A DNA stretch of 61,244 nt from Helicobacter salomonis (GCF_017979425.1 NZ_JAERIS010000007.1:1-61244), one strand, 5' to 3'. Counted from the first letter of the stretch, positions 45,490 through 55,408 are shown. Translations and numbers: made by a program. The notes: a model not told the origin generated them from the sequence alone.

Positions 45490-46923
45490 TCAGTAGCACA
45501 ACTTTTCCCAAGTTGTAGAGGTGGGTGTATCCATTAGAGAGATGCCCTGCTTGGCTAGATCCTCTCTGATGCGATCGGCGAGCACAAAATCTTTGAGCTT
45601 CTTAGCCTGCAAGCGCAAATCGATTTGGGTTTGGATATGAGTTTTGAGCGCATCATCTACACCCAGCTGGAAGTAGAGTGTGGGGTCTTTACCTCCTAGA
45701 CCCAAGAGCATTTCTACAAAGGCGAGGTCAGCTAGAATGTTCTGCGCCCTTTGTTTTTTCGCATTTTTATTGAGGGTGTCTAGCTGTTCGTTTGAGTAGT
45801 GCAAATGTTCCTCTAACACACTGAGGGCTTTAGAAATATTGAGATCATCTTGCATACACGCGAGCAATGCATGCGTGAAGTCATGTTGGGGTGTTCCAAT
45901 AGAATTGAGCGCCTTGAGTTCTAAGGCGCGTTTTTTGAGGCGATAAATCTTATCCAAGCGTTTTTTGCTTGCCAATAAATCCTCTTCGTTAAAGTGCAAT
46001 GCAGCGCGGTAGTGCACGCCTAAGAGATAGTTGCGTAAAATCTCTCCATCATAGACTCGCAAGGCATCCTTAATGTAAAAGCTATTACCCAAGCTCTTGC
46101 TCATTTTCTCCCCTGAAATATTCACAAAACCATTATGCATCCAATACTTAGCTAATTCCCGATCAAATGCGCAACGGGTTTGAGAGGCTTCGTTTTCATG
46201 GTGAGGAAAGAACAAATCCGATCCGCCCCCATGGATATCAATCTGGTAACTTTGATCTCTGTAAGCGACATTGGCAAAAATCATGCTCGAGCATTCAATA
46301 TGCCATCCGGGTCTGCCCTTGCCAAAAGGACTCTCATAGCCCACATCATTAGAACCCTTGTAGCTCTTCCAAAGGGCAAAGTCTTTTTCATGGCGCTTTT
46401 GAGGGTTATCCTCTAAACGACTCACGCTCTCTTGATCTAAAGAATGCGCGCTCAAAGTGCCATAGGCACGATCCGTGCTGGTGTCTAGGTAGATATCTCC
46501 ATGGTCGGTTTTATAAGCATGTCCCTTGTCTAAGAGAGCTTGAATCATCGCTACCATGGCATCTAAATGTTCGCTAGCCTTGGGTTCTAAATGCGCGCGT
46601 TGCACACCTAGGGCTTGCATATCCGCCAAATAGCTTGCCATGAAACGCACGCTTAAAGCCTGTATTTCCACTTGTTCTGCCTGTGCTTTGGCAATGATCT
46701 TATCATCAATATCAGTGAAATTTTTCACCATTTGCACAGCATAACCACTCAGCTCCAAAGTGCGCCAGAGTAGATCAAAGGCGATTGCGCTACGGGCATG
46801 GCCTAAGTGCGAGTAGTCATACACCGTGGGACCACAAATATAAATTTTGACTCGATTCTCTTGAATGGGTTGTAAAAGCACTTTTTGTTTTTGTCGGCTG
46901 TCGTAAATGTAGAGGGGTTGCAT
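45490..46923 (-). CDS. cysS: Cysteinyl-tRNA synthetase
   Basis: A 477-residue class I synthetase. The HIGH motif is HLGHARSAI near 39-47 in VYDYSHLGHARSAIAFD. The zinc/substrate site includes ICGPTVYDY and WHIECSSM near 213. EKMSKSLGNSF near 270 is the KMSKS motif. A C-terminal helical anticodon region follows (DLNISKALSVLEEH). It lies eight bases after murJ, as in H. pylori HP0885-HP0886. The downstream neighbour cfa is convergent. Confidence 0.97.
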   Translation of the reverse strand: MQPLYIYDSRQKQKVLLQPIQENRVKIYICGPTVYDYSHLGHARSAIAFDLLWRTLELSGYAVQMVKNFTDIDDKIIAKAQAEQVEIQALSVRFMASYLADMQALGVQRAHLEPKASEHLDAMVAMIQALLDKGHAYKTDHGDIYLDTSTDRAYGTLSAHSLDQESVSRLEDNPQKRHEKDFALWKSYKGSNDVGYESPFGKGRPGWHIECSSMIFANVAYRDQSYQIDIHGGGSDLFFPHHENEASQTRCAFDRELAKYWMHNGFVNISGEKMSKSLGNSFYIKDALRVYDGEILRNYLLGVHYRAALHFNEEDLLASKKRLDKIYRLKKRALELKALNSIGTPQHDFTHALLACMQDDLNISKALSVLEEHLHYSNEQLDTLNKNAKKQRAQNILADLAFVEMLLGLGGKDPTLYFQLGVDDALKTHIQTQIDLRLQAKKLKDFVLADRIREDLAKQGISLMDTPTSTTWEKLCY

Positions 46924-46931
46924 CTATGCCC

Positions 46932-48374
46932 TTAAGTGAAGTAGTAGAATGTTTGAAATGCTTGTAAACACCACAGAAACAGCACTAACAAAAGGGCTTC
47001 AAACGCTAGAAACCCCAGTAGTCCTATTCCTTGTTTGAGAGAAATCATGCCCAAAAAGCGCTTAAAACCAAAAGCCTTGATATTCAAGATACAGAGCATC
47101 CATCCGGTTAAACTGCTCGCTAATGCTAGCCCAGCTGCTTGCAAATAGTGCATGCACACCAAAGAGCTTAACAATCCAAAAATCAAAGAATAGAGAGTGA
47201 TTTTAGCTGCGCGGAGCTGTTGCCCTTGTGCATAAAGCCAAAGCGCGAAAATCTTAGAGAGGCCAAAGGGCAGAAGTCCCACCAAATACATTCTAAAGAC
47301 AGCTGCACTCTGTATAGTGTCTTGGGCACTAAATCGCCCGTGTTCAAACAAGAGGGCAACGATGAATTCACTCAAGACAATGCCCCCCAAACTGGAACCC
47401 AAAAGCGTAAGTGTGAGAAATACAAACGCACTTTGCATGTGTTGCATAGCCTGGGTGTGTTGGCGGTTTTTAAGAGATTTGGCAATGGTAGGAAAGAGCG
47501 CAGTTGAAATGGCGATGGCAAAGAGGGCTAGAGGTAATTGGAAAATGCGATTAGCATAATAGAGGTAGGAAATACTGCCCGCGCTCAAGAACGAAGCCAG
47601 CAAGGTATCCAAAAAGGCTGAGAGTTGGCTAGCTGAATTGCCTAGCACACTGGGGAAGAATTGCTTGAAAAAGCCCTTGAGCTCAGTTTTGAGATTATTG
47701 TTAACGGGAGCTTTAGAGCGCTTGAATCCGTGTTTGAAGCCTAGATAAAAAAGTTTTAAAAAACCTAGGGTGTAGAGAGGGTAAAAATGCACACACACCT
47801 GCGCCACCCCACCCCAGAGCACTCCGTAACTCAAATAATAAACTACTTCTAAGGAGTGGTGATCCTGACCGCATAGCAAACCCGTAATCATCCCTATATT
47901 GAGCAAAATTGTGTGGTAAGCGCTCACAAAGAAGCTATTTTTATATTGCAAAAGTGTTCCAAAAAAAGTACTCAGAAAAACCAAGAGCAAGTACCAAAAA
48001 TTCAAGGCCACGATGTCTTGGGCAAGCATAATGGTGTGTGCATCAAAGCCATAGGCGAACATCTTGGTAAACAAGGGGGCATTGTAATACACCGCCAAAC
48101 TCACGATAACTAGAAACGCACTGAAGATGCCCAAGACGCTCAAGCTAAAGCCAGCCTTATGACGGCTGTGGATAAAAGCGGGCAGAAAGCTCTGGCTAAA
48201 CGCTCCCTCTGCAAAGATGCGGCGGAAGAGGTTGGGGAATTTGAACGCCACAAAAAAAATGTCACTATATAGCCCACTTCCTAAAATGGACGCGCTCAAC
48301 AAATCGCGTACAAATCCTGCGACTCGCGAACAGAGAATCCCCGAGCTATTGGTCAGAAAAAATCTTTTGAGCAC
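46932..48374 (-). CDS. murJ: Lipid II flippase MurJ
   Basis: A 480-residue MVF-family protein with about fourteen membrane segments that flips lipid II for peptidoglycan synthesis. The opening NSSGILCSRVAGFVRDLLSASILGSGLYSDIFFVAFKFPNLFRRIFAEGAFSQSFLPAF pattern is diagnostic (read in two parts). Central arginines of RVAGFVRD are retained. The start is GTG 48374 with AAGGGG upstream. A TAGAAT -10 lies at 48403-48398. Confidence 0.95.
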   Translation of the reverse strand: MLKRFFLTNSSGILCSRVAGFVRDLLSASILGSGLYSDIFFVAFKFPNLFRRIFAEGAFSQSFLPAFIHSRHKAGFSLSVLGIFSAFLVIVSLAVYYNAPLFTKMFAYGFDAHTIMLAQDIVALNFWYLLLVFLSTFFGTLLQYKNSFFVSAYHTILLNIGMITGLLCGQDHHSLEVVYYLSYGVLWGGVAQVCVHFYPLYTLGFLKLFYLGFKHGFKRSKAPVNNNLKTELKGFFKQFFPSVLGNSASQLSAFLDTLLASFLSAGSISYLYYANRIFQLPLALFAIAISTALFPTIAKSLKNRQHTQAMQHMQSAFVFLTLTLLGSSLGGIVLSEFIVALLFEHGRFSAQDTIQSAAVFRMYLVGLLPFGLSKIFALWLYAQGQQLRAAKITLYSLIFGLLSSLVCMHYLQAAGLALASSLTGWMLCILNIKAFGFKRFLGMISLKQGIGLLGFLAFEALLLVLFLWCLQAFQTFYYFT

Positions 48375-48397
48375 ACAAACCCCTTGTCAGGCCGTTA

Positions 48398-48403
48398 ATT
48401 CTA
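48398..48403 (-). promoter_or_regulatory. -10 box of murJ-cysS
   Basis: TAGAAT on the minus strand at 48403-48398, 24 bases before the murJ GTG. The divergent DUF342 gene appears to use a weak TAAGAT at 48449-48454 on the plus strand. Confidence 0.45.
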
Positions 48404-48480
48404 GTCTAAAAAAGATTAATTGGTGTTGTGTTTTTAGCCGATGTGTATTAAGATGCGAATATTTACACAAGGAGTGTGCT

Positions 48481-50325
48481 TTGGCGAATGGTTTTTATTC
48501 TAAGACTGTGCTTGATTGTGGGGATATTCAACTAGAACTTGAAAAAGTAGCGCAGACTCATGGCATTGACATAGAAGATTTGTGGTTTGACCTGCTCAAG
48601 GTACACACCTTGATGCGCACGAATCCCAAAGATGTTTTCAAGATTGTAGAGGAGAGCGAAATAAGTCAGATTGACGACGATACATTTTTTGGCGATAAGC
48701 AGGTAGAAGTCATTCAACGCTATGACATCTGCATTAAGAAAAAATTATTTACCTACTTCTTTGAACTGGAATTGTCTCCCGAACGGGATGAGCTGTATAT
48801 CGTCTTTGAAAATCCTTTTGTCATGATAGAAGATGAGGGGTTGTTCAAGGAAATTTGCGCTTCCATTGAAGCCACAATGGCGCATCAGAAAATTTTGTTG
48901 CGGCAAATGCAAACCCAACACGCTGCCTTGCACAAGGAGATTGAGCATTGTGTCAAACAGGATCAGCAACCAGAGAGGATCTTGCTCAAGCGTGCCCTTT
49001 ATCGCCCCAATAAACCCGGTTGCGTGCATTTCCTCTTAAAAAAGGTATGGGAAGAGAAGAACGACCAAAAGGCTCCAGCGAACTCCATTTTTGGAGCGGG
49101 CGTGGGTGATGCCGTGCTCGAGTATATCAAGCCCATTGCTGGAGCGAGTGGACCTGATCTCTTGGGACAATTTGTCAAGGTGAAAGAGGAGAATCCCCCT
49201 CCGTCCGTTTTTGAATGTAGCACAGATGCCTTTGAAACCAAAGAAAATGAACAAAAGGTAGTGTATTTCTCTAAAATCGCGCAGTATGTCGCTATTGTGG
49301 GCAATATTCTCAAGAGTTTTACCAAGGATAGTTATATGGAGATGAAGAGCACTAACACGCCTATGTTTTTGGGGGGAGTGGAAAATGGCATGGTGCTTTA
49401 CATCAGCGCAAAGAATGAAATTGACAATGCTATTGAAAGTAACTTGCGCATTGAGGCCAAAGAAATTCATGTAAAAGGCAATGTGGGCAAGAATGTCAAT
49501 TTGGTTGCTAAAAAGGTGATTGTAGAAGGTCAGTTGCATAATGATAGCTCTGTAGAAGCAGATGAAATTTTTGTCAATAATAATAAGGGAACTTGCCGAG
49601 GCAATAAGGTGATTTGCAAATACGCTGATAGAGGCACGATTATCGCCCAAACTTGTGAAATTGATGCGGGCAGTGGAGCACAAGTCTTTGCTAAAGAGAT
49701 CAATGTGAAACAGCTCAAATCTAACAACACACTTCACTTTTCCAGCAAGTGCATGGTGGATTATGTCGATGGAAGCGAAAATAAATTCTATTTTTATGCC
49801 TTTGCTGATCCTGATTCCAAACGCATCTTGGAAGAGACCAAAGCGGGAATGGCTCAATATAAAGAGAAAGCGCAAAGCGTCATGGCTCAGTACCAACAAC
49901 TCAATTTACTTGTGCGGCAAAATCAAGGCACCATTGATAAAATTAAAAGCGCAGATGTTACCACACGAAAAGCGTTAATGGAGGACGAGTCGATCCAGCG
50001 CATTTATCATGATTTTATGGATTGTCTGCGCCGCATCAAAATTTTGCGTCTTTATGTACTCAAGATTCAGGAAGTCAATCGCAAATTTCTAGATCGCCTT
50101 GTATCCTTGGAATCCCGCATGCGAGATGCACGGCTTTCTGCTAAAAGCGCGTGGAGTGCGTTTAATACCATCGCGTGCAATCGCCTATACACCGGTCGCA
50201 ATAACCAAACCTTGCAGACAGAAAAGGGCGAAATGGTCGACTTTAGACTTGATGGAATCCAACTGGTTCGCGCAAAACACCAAATGGATGATTTCAAACA
50301 AATAGATTTAGAGGGCGGGGCGTGA
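48481..50325 (+). CDS. DUF342/FapA-family protein
   Basis: A 614-residue protein starting at TTG 48481, with AAGGAG at 48469-48474 six bases upstream; a longer frame runs to 48217 through the murJ gene and is rejected. The middle (about 300-460) is a right-handed parallel beta-helix typical of DUF342: repeated short strands such as IEAKEIHVKGNVGKNVNLVAKKVIVEG read in rungs. The C-terminal third is a coiled coil. DUF342/FapA proteins act in flagellar number control or cell-shape programmes in some bacteria; here the role is unknown. Its stop overlaps the ruvA start. Confidence 0.8.
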   Translation: MANGFYSKTVLDCGDIQLELEKVAQTHGIDIEDLWFDLLKVHTLMRTNPKDVFKIVEESEISQIDDDTFFGDKQVEVIQRYDICIKKKLFTYFFELELSPERDELYIVFENPFVMIEDEGLFKEICASIEATMAHQKILLRQMQTQHAALHKEIEHCVKQDQQPERILLKRALYRPNKPGCVHFLLKKVWEEKNDQKAPANSIFGAGVGDAVLEYIKPIAGASGPDLLGQFVKVKEENPPPSVFECSTDAFETKENEQKVVYFSKIAQYVAIVGNILKSFTKDSYMEMKSTNTPMFLGGVENGMVLYISAKNEIDNAIESNLRIEAKEIHVKGNVGKNVNLVAKKVIVEGQLHNDSSVEADEIFVNNNKGTCRGNKVICKYADRGTIIAQTCEIDAGSGAQVFAKEINVKQLKSNNTLHFSSKCMVDYVDGSENKFYFYAFADPDSKRILEETKAGMAQYKEKAQSVMAQYQQLNLLVRQNQGTIDKIKSADVTTRKALMEDESIQRIYHDFMDCLRRIKILRLYVLKIQEVNRKFLDRLVSLESRMRDARLSAKSAWSAFNTIACNRLYTGRNNQTLQTEKGEMVDFRLDGIQLVRAKHQMDDFKQIDLEGGA

Positions 50326-50873
50326 TAGTAGGGCTGGTGGGATGTGTGGAACGTATCGAGCCCACTTTTATAACGCTCTATGTCAATGGGGTAGTTTATG
50401 GAGTGCATGTGAGCTTGCGCACCAGCGCGTGCTTGCAAGTCAATCAGGAAGTGCGCTTAGATACGATCTTGGTGCTCAGGAAAGATGCTCAAAATCTCTT
50501 TGGTTTCCTAGAGTCTGAGGAGTGCACCCTCTTTGCGCGTCTACTTAAGATCAATGGAGTGGGGAGCAGAATTGCCCTGGCTATTCTCTCTGTTTACAGC
50601 GTGCAAGACTTTACTTTTCTTTTAGAAACGCGCGATTTAAAGGGATTGCAAAAAGTGCCTGGAGTGGGGAGTAAACTTGCAGGTAAGATTATGTTAGACT
50701 TGGAGGGCTACTGGGAGCACAGCGTGGTTTCCAATCCCCATACGGCAGAGGCGATTTTGGCCTTGGAGAGTTTGGGCTTTAAAAGCACTCAAGCGCGTCA
50801 AGTGTGTGTGTCCCTGCCCAAGGGGCTTGACACGCAAGAGATTATCAAGCAAGCATTACAGCAATTGAGGTGA
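50322..50873 (+). CDS. ruvA: Holliday junction helicase subunit RuvA
   Basis: A 183-residue subunit that binds four-way junctions as a tetramer and loads RuvB. It begins [30 protein letters not shown] (OB fold), with two helix-hairpin-helix motifs at [18 protein letters not shown] and [19 protein letters not shown]. The C-terminal domain III ([16 protein letters not shown]) binds RuvB. The GTG start overlaps the DUF342 stop (GTGA). The order murJ, DUF342 gene, ruvA follows H. pylori. Confidence 0.96.
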   Translation: MIVGLVGCVERIEPTFITLYVNGVVYGVHVSLRTSACLQVNQEVRLDTILVLRKDAQNLFGFLESEECTLFARLLKINGVGSRIALAILSVYSVQDFTFLLETRDLKGLQKVPGVGSKLAGKIMLDLEGYWEHSVVSNPHTAEAILALESLGFKSTQARQVCVSLPKGLDTQEIIKQALQQLR

Positions 50874-50875
50874 AT

Positions 50876-52225
50876 ATGCAACGGGCATGGCATCTGCGCA
50901 GTTGGCGCGATTTTCCTATTTTACAGCAGCCTAGTTACCCTGATCTGCTCGCCCTAGAGAGGGTTGAAAAGACCTTGAAGAGCTATCCCCCTTTGGTCTT
51001 TGCCAAAGAAATGCGCAGTTTACAAGAGGCGCTCAAACAGGCTAGTCGCGGTAAGGCGTTTTTATTGCAGGGGGGGGATTGTGCGGAGAGTTTTGAGAAT
51101 TTTAGCGCAGATGGGATCAGAGACCTTTTTAAGGTCATCCTGCAAATGAGTGTTGTGCTAGCCTTTGGGGGGCGTTGTCCCGTGATTAAGGTAGGACGCA
51201 TCGCAGGGCAATTCGCCAAACCTAGAAGTCAGGAGAGCGAATGTGTAGATGGGGTGGAGGTGCCTATTTATCGTGGGGACATGGTCAATGGTGTTGATGT
51301 GAACGCCCGCCAAGCTGATCCACAGAGATTATTGCAGGGTTATCATCAGAGTGCGGCAACTCTCAATTTATTGCGCGCCTTTGCCAAGGGGGGGTTAGCA
51401 GACCTGGCCGAAATACATCGCTGGAATTTGGATTTTGTCAAGAGTAACGATTTGGGTCAACAATACGAGAACCTGGCAATGCAGATCACCCAAGCTTTAG
51501 ATTTCATGCAGGCATGTGGGGTGGCTGACCTGCCCACCCTCAAAGAAACCGATTTTTACACCAGCCATGAGGCGTTGCTGCTTCACTATGAAGAGGCTCT
51601 AACGCGCCAAGATAGTTTAACTTCTCAGTGGTATGGCTGCTCTGCCCATATGCTTTGGATTGGGGATCGCACTAAGGGTCTAGATCAAGCTCATGTAGAG
51701 TTTTTAAGAGGTGTGGGCAATCCCATAGGAGTCAAGATTGGTCCTAGCGCTACATTAGAGCAACTCCTAGGACTCTGCGAGATTCTCAACCCACATAATG
51801 AGGCGGGTCGTTTGAGTTTCATTGTGCGCATGGGATCAGCCTTACAGGAAAAATTCCCGCCTCTCTTGAGCGGGGTGTTGGAGGCACAAAAAGAAATTGT
51901 GTGGGTTTGCGATCCCATGCATGGCAATACGATCAAGACTAGGAGTGGTGTAAAGACGCGTTCATTCACCCAAATTGTGCAGGAAGTGAAGGATTTTTTT
52001 GCGATTCATCGCGCGCAGGGAAGTTGTGTGGGGGGTGTGCATTTGGAAATGACAGGCTGTGATGTGACAGAATGCATTGGGGGGTCTCAGGCCATTACAG
52101 AGGAAACTCTTCAACACAATTACCATACTCAATGCGATCCTAGACTCAATGCCACACAGGCCCTTGAACTCGCTTTCTTACTCGCAGACATGCTCAAGCA
52201 CAACGCACGTATGACGGTCGGTTAA
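50876..52225 (+). CDS. aroG: Class II DAHP synthase (first step of the shikimate pathway)
   Basis: A 449-residue plant-type enzyme condensing phosphoenolpyruvate and erythrose-4-phosphate. Motifs are [15 protein letters not shown] near 62-76 (metal-binding Cys), [16 protein letters not shown] near 103-118, THEA-like [12 protein letters not shown], and [17 protein letters not shown] near 380-396 (His and Glu metal ligands). ATG 50876 is preferred over GTG 50870, which overlaps the ruvA stop. In H. pylori (HP0134) it is not next to ruvA. Confidence 0.95.
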   Translation: MQRAWHLRSWRDFPILQQPSYPDLLALERVEKTLKSYPPLVFAKEMRSLQEALKQASRGKAFLLQGGDCAESFENFSADGIRDLFKVILQMSVVLAFGGRCPVIKVGRIAGQFAKPRSQESECVDGVEVPIYRGDMVNGVDVNARQADPQRLLQGYHQSAATLNLLRAFAKGGLADLAEIHRWNLDFVKSNDLGQQYENLAMQITQALDFMQACGVADLPTLKETDFYTSHEALLLHYEEALTRQDSLTSQWYGCSAHMLWIGDRTKGLDQAHVEFLRGVGNPIGVKIGPSATLEQLLGLCEILNPHNEAGRLSFIVRMGSALQEKFPPLLSGVLEAQKEIVWVCDPMHGNTIKTRSGVKTRSFTQIVQEVKDFFAIHRAQGSCVGGVHLEMTGCDVTECIGGSQAITEETLQHNYHTQCDPRLNATQALELAFLLADMLKHNARMTVG

Positions 52226-52235
52226 GATTTTTAGC

Positions 52236-52241
52236 TACAAT
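52236..52241 (+). promoter_or_regulatory. -10 box of the small lipoprotein gene
   Basis: TACAAT at 52236-52241, ten bases after the DAHP synthase stop. It gives a leader of about 28 bases, with AAAGGA upstream of the ATG at 52276. Confidence 0.4.
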
Positions 52242-52275
52242 ACCACCTTTACACTAGATTTGTGAAAGGACCTGC

Positions 52276-52410
52276 ATGCGTTGGTTATTACTGGTGGGTG
52301 CATTGGTGATTATTCTCAATGGGTGTGCGGAAAGTAAAGCACAAATCCTAGAGGACGAGCAAGATTACAAGCCTTCAGAGAAGACCATCTGGCAACCCGA
52401 ACAAAAATGA
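52276..52410 (+). CDS. Small lipoprotein (44 aa)
   Basis: A short gene with a clear ribosome site (AAAGGA, seven bases before the ATG). The protein is MRWLLLVGALVIILNGC then an acidic tail (AESKAQILEDEQDYKPSEKTIWQPEQK). A lipobox LNGC at 14-17 marks a lipoprotein with a mature chain of only 28 residues. In H. pylori a small hypothetical gene also follows the DAHP synthase gene, which supports its reality. Function unknown. Confidence 0.7.
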   Translation: MRWLLLVGALVIILNGCAESKAQILEDEQDYKPSEKTIWQPEQK

Positions 52411-52414
52411 GGTA

Positions 52415-52714
52415 TCAAGGTGCGATGCCCGGCTGATCAGCTTGACGGGCATTGTCGCAATCCTGCTTAAAGCTCTGGCTCATGTAGTTAATCTTTAGTG
52501 TGGACTGAAAAGCTTCTTGGCATCGTTTGAGCATTCTAGCACGGGCTTTAGGGTGGGTGCGGTAGTGTTCTATGGAGTGGGGCAGGCTCCAGTGAAACTC
52601 CATAGGGGGCAGGCGTTCACCTGGACTCCCCTCACACTCGTCGCTACAATAACCGCTCTGAGCGTGAAGAACGCCTGCTAAGAATAAAGCTAAAAATATC
52701 CCTTGCATTTTCAT
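52415..52714 (-). CDS. Small secreted Cys-containing protein, EexN-like motif
   Basis: A 99-residue protein with a signal peptide (MKMQGIFLALFLAGVLHA) and four cysteines in the mature part: YCSDEC, KRCQ, QDCDNA. The pattern HYRTHPKARARMLKRCQ ... QDCDNARQA is like the EexN/small exclusion protein motif (helix, Cys, then DC-NA-A). It lies 11 bases after the ABC permease and is the last gene of the OMP-ABC operon. Entry-exclusion function is not implied; it may be a periplasmic partner of the transporter. Confidence 0.6.
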   Translation of the reverse strand: MKMQGIFLALFLAGVLHAQSGYCSDECEGSPGERLPPMEFHWSLPHSIEHYRTHPKARARMLKRCQEAFQSTLKINYMSQSFKQDCDNARQADQPGIAP

Positions 52715-52725
52715 TGTAAATCCCT

Positions 52726-53472
52726 TTATTCTAAATTCAAATGTCTAAGGAGTAACCAGCGGATTGTCAAATAAAGCCCGATAATTTTACAGCTCTCTAA
52801 AAGCCAAAATACAACGATGGCATGTTTTTCTAAAAAAGGCAGTTTGAGATAGAATTCTATATATCCGTAATCTAATGTGTGCTGGTAAAATTGATAGAGC
52901 CAACGGGAGGGCAAATCCAGGAACACACTAATCAGCACGAAAAGCGCTAAACCTATGAGCTTACGCAGGCGTTTTAATTTGAAGGCGTGCAACAGACTCA
53001 AGACCAGGAGGAATTTGAGATAGAGCAGAGCAAAGAAAAAGAGAAGAGTGAGAGCGTGCTTGCCAAATTGTGTGCAATTCTTATAGAGAGAACTTAAAAG
53101 AGCATGGAAAAACTCATGGCTGTGGTTAAGCGCATAAGAGAGTGCAAGAGCAAGCAATAAGAAGAACAGACTAAGCACGATCCAAAAGAGGTTAATCATA
53201 AGTTTGGGCAGTAGGATTTGATCCACACTCAGAGGTAAACTCCATGTCAAGTAGGCCTGTTTTCCAAAGAGTGTTTCTGATAAAGAGCGTAGAAGTGCTA
53301 CAATCAAACACACGACCAAAATTCCACTGCCAAAGAAAAACAGCATCTCGCCCAAAAAATCTAAAGCCAGCCAATCTTTGCTGACCAATAGGGTACAAAT
53401 TAACAAAAAGACTTGAGTTCCCACAATGGGCGTGTAACTATCTAAGAAATCATACTTAAAAATATGCTTCAT
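52726..53472 (-). CDS. ABC-2-type transporter permease
   Basis: A 248-residue integral membrane protein with six probable membrane segments (about 15-35, 40-65, 90-115, 135-160, 165-185, 215-240). It has no ATP motif. It overlaps the preceding ATPase gene by four bases, so the two form an exporter of the ABC-2 group. A substrate is not evident. Confidence 0.75.
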   Translation of the reverse strand: MKHIFKYDFLDSYTPIVGTQVFLLICTLLVSKDWLALDFLGEMLFFFGSGILVVCLIVALLRSLSETLFGKQAYLTWSLPLSVDQILLPKLMINLFWIVLSLFFLLLALALSYALNHSHEFFHALLSSLYKNCTQFGKHALTLLFFFALLYLKFLLVLSLLHAFKLKRLRKLIGLALFVLISVFLDLPSRWLYQFYQHTLDYGYIEFYLKLPFLEKHAIVVFWLLESCKIIGLYLTIRWLLLRHLNLE

Positions 53473-54134
53473 GCAATATACCCCCTATAAAGCTGCTCTA
53501 AGTCCATTTGTCTGACATCATGGCAAGCCATAATGCGCCCTGCTTTCAAAAAGATGGCTTGATCGATATAGCCCTGCACATCGTGAATTAAATGTGTGGA
53601 AAGCAACACACTGGCATGGGCACATTCCTCCGCAATGAGTTGTAAAATCTCTGCGCGCGCGAGCGGGTCGACTCCACTCAAGGGTTCATCAAAAAGAAAT
53701 AGCCGCGCCTTACGCGCCAAAATAAGCAAGAGTTGAAATTTTTCCTGTGTCCCCTTAGATAATCGTTTAAAAGACTGCTTCAAGGGAATTTCAAAGCGCT
53801 CTAAGAGCTCTAAGGCGCGTTGAGCTTGGAAATCTGCGAAAAAATCTGCATAAAAGCGCACCATCTCTTGTGCACTAGCATGGGGGGGCATGCAACTATG
53901 TTCGGGAAGATAAGCTACACATTGTTTAGTAGCCACCCCCACATGTTGGTTGGCGATGTGAACCTCACCCTCATAGCGCACACACATGCCTGCAAGAATT
54001 TTGAGTAAGGTGCTCTTGCCCGCACCATTAGGCCCTAAAAGTCCAATCATCTTAAAGGTAGGGAGTTCCAAATTGAGATGATCGAGCGCCCGATGCCTAC
54101 CATAGGACTTGCTCAAATTATGGAGGCGAATCAT
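53469..54134 (-). CDS. ABC transporter ATP-binding protein
   Basis: A 221-residue ATPase beginning MIRLHNLSKSYGRHRALDHLNLELP. Walker A is GLLGPNGAGKSTLLKIL near 31-47. Signature motif is RLSKGTQEKFQLLLIL and Walker B LFLFDEPLSGVDPLARAE. The switch His is LLSTHL. The ATG at 54134 overlaps the OMP stop (ATGA), so translation is coupled; the longer frame to 54254 runs through the OMP gene and is rejected. It pairs with the downstream permease. Confidence 0.88.
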   Translation of the reverse strand: MIRLHNLSKSYGRHRALDHLNLELPTFKMIGLLGPNGAGKSTLLKILAGMCVRYEGEVHIANQHVGVATKQCVAYLPEHSCMPPHASAQEMVRFYADFFADFQAQRALELLERFEIPLKQSFKRLSKGTQEKFQLLLILARKARLFLFDEPLSGVDPLARAEILQLIAEECAHASVLLSTHLIHDVQGYIDQAIFLKAGRIMACHDVRQMDLEQLYRGYIA

Positions 54135-55408
54135 CAATAAGAAAACTTGGTAAAGAGCACAAGGGAAGAATTCCCGATATTGCTCATCACTTTGGGAGAA
54201 TAGGAGTAGACATAGCCAATTCCTGCGTCTAAGATCATCTGTTGGTACTGCCATACCTTGTAGTTAGTCATGATGGAGTACTCCTGGTAGATTCCATAGG
54301 CTACCATTAAGTCGACACGAACCTTCTTGGTTTTCATGCCTCCAAAGAGATAGCCCGTATAGGTACCATTAGCAAAGTAGATTGCAGGCACACCCACAGA
54401 GTTGATTCCCCGTCCATAAAACTTGCTCTTGTCGTCAAAAGACCAAAAAAAGCCCTTGCGCCCCGACGCAGGCACAGCATAAAACCCTAAGCCAAAATTG
54501 AAAATTTTGTATATAAAAGTCTGATCTGCCCAAAACAATCCCCCCTGAGACTCCTGCTTGATTCCGCCTGTGGCTCCGTATTGATAGATTCCATGCACAA
54601 TTGTGTAAGATTTGAAATGCTGGGGCAAGTCATGCTGGTATTGTGCTTTAAAGCCCAATTGAAAGAGTGTTCCAGTTGCAGGGAGGGGGAGTTTGGTATC
54701 TGCGAGCAAAAAGGGAGAGATTTGTAAGCCCTTATTGGCATAGCCCATGCCAAAGGCAATTACTTCTCCGCCCACATATTTCTTTTTAGACACTGGATCG
54801 TAAGAAGCTAACGCGTTGATGCTGGTGGCAATACGGGGTCCCTGCAAATCATTGCCCTGATAACCATTGTAGAGCATGGAATCCATGAAAATCCCCCAAA
54901 AGCGAAAATCATTGCGATGGATGAACAAACTCCCACCCTGGATATTTCCCTGAATCCAATCAAAATCCACAAAGTTGGTGTCAAAGCGCCCCATAGAAAA
55001 TTTGAGTCGTTGGGTGTCAAACTTGACATAGGCATCTGAAATATCCCCCATGCTCAAGTAGGGGCGCATATTGCTCTCCACACTCCCCAAGACATTTCCC
55101 ACGCTTACAATGGGTTGAAAGCGTTTGTTATGGCTGTAGACATTCCATGCCCCAATTGCCCCAATTCCAAAGGCCCAACCATTGTTAAAGGAGAAATTAG
55201 TCCCTACGCGTGCGTCAAATCCCACATAGCCATGTGTGCGGTGTTCAAGACCCTGGTTGTAAATCATACCCAGATACCCAAAAGGGTCCATCACAATCTC
55301 TGCCCCCCTCAAAGGTAGACCCCACATTAATACAGCGGCAAAACAACGCTTCAGATTCGACAAGACCCATCCAACTCTATATGAAACGCCCATCCTTAAG
55401 AACCCCAA
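54134..55408 (-). CDS. Hof-like outer membrane protein
   Basis: A 424-residue outer-membrane protein. The signal peptide lies at about 20-35 (CFAAVLMWGLPLRGAE); the true start may be the ATG at 55393. The mature part is glycine/aromatic rich with typical barrel strands (GRFDTNFVDFDWIQGNIQGG, LFGGMKTKKVRVDLMVAYGIYQEYS) and ends FTKFSY. It resembles Campylobacterota porins of the Hof/major OMP type. It is unusual that the next gene, translationally coupled, is an ABC ATPase, suggesting the OMP belongs to an export or uptake unit. Confidence 0.7.
   Translation of the reverse strand: MGFLRMGVSYRVGWVLSNLKRCFAAVLMWGLPLRGAEIVMDPFGYLGMIYNQGLEHRTHGYVGFDARVGTNFSFNNGWAFGIGAIGAWNVYSHNKRFQPIVSVGNVLGSVESNMRPYLSMGDISDAYVKFDTQRLKFSMGRFDTNFVDFDWIQGNIQGGSLFIHRNDFRFWGIFMDSMLYNGYQGNDLQGPRIATSINALASYDPVSKKKYVGGEVIAFGMGYANKGLQISPFLLADTKLPLPATGTLFQLGFKAQYQHDLPQHFKSYTIVHGIYQYGATGGIKQESQGGLFWADQTFIYKIFNFGLGFYAVPASGRKGFFWSFDDKSKFYGRGINSVGVPAIYFANGTYTGYLFGGMKTKKVRVDLMVAYGIYQEYSIMTNYKVWQYQQMILDAGIGYVYSYSPKVMSNIGNSSLVLFTKFSY

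Noticed and set aside
48217-48480. N-terminal extension of the DUF342 protein through the murJ gene
   Set aside because: It is antisense to the start of murJ, and the TTG at 48481 has a well-placed AAGGAG.
54135-54254. 40-residue extension of the ABC ATPase
   Set aside because: It runs inside the OMP gene in another frame; ATG 54134 gives the standard ABC N terminus.
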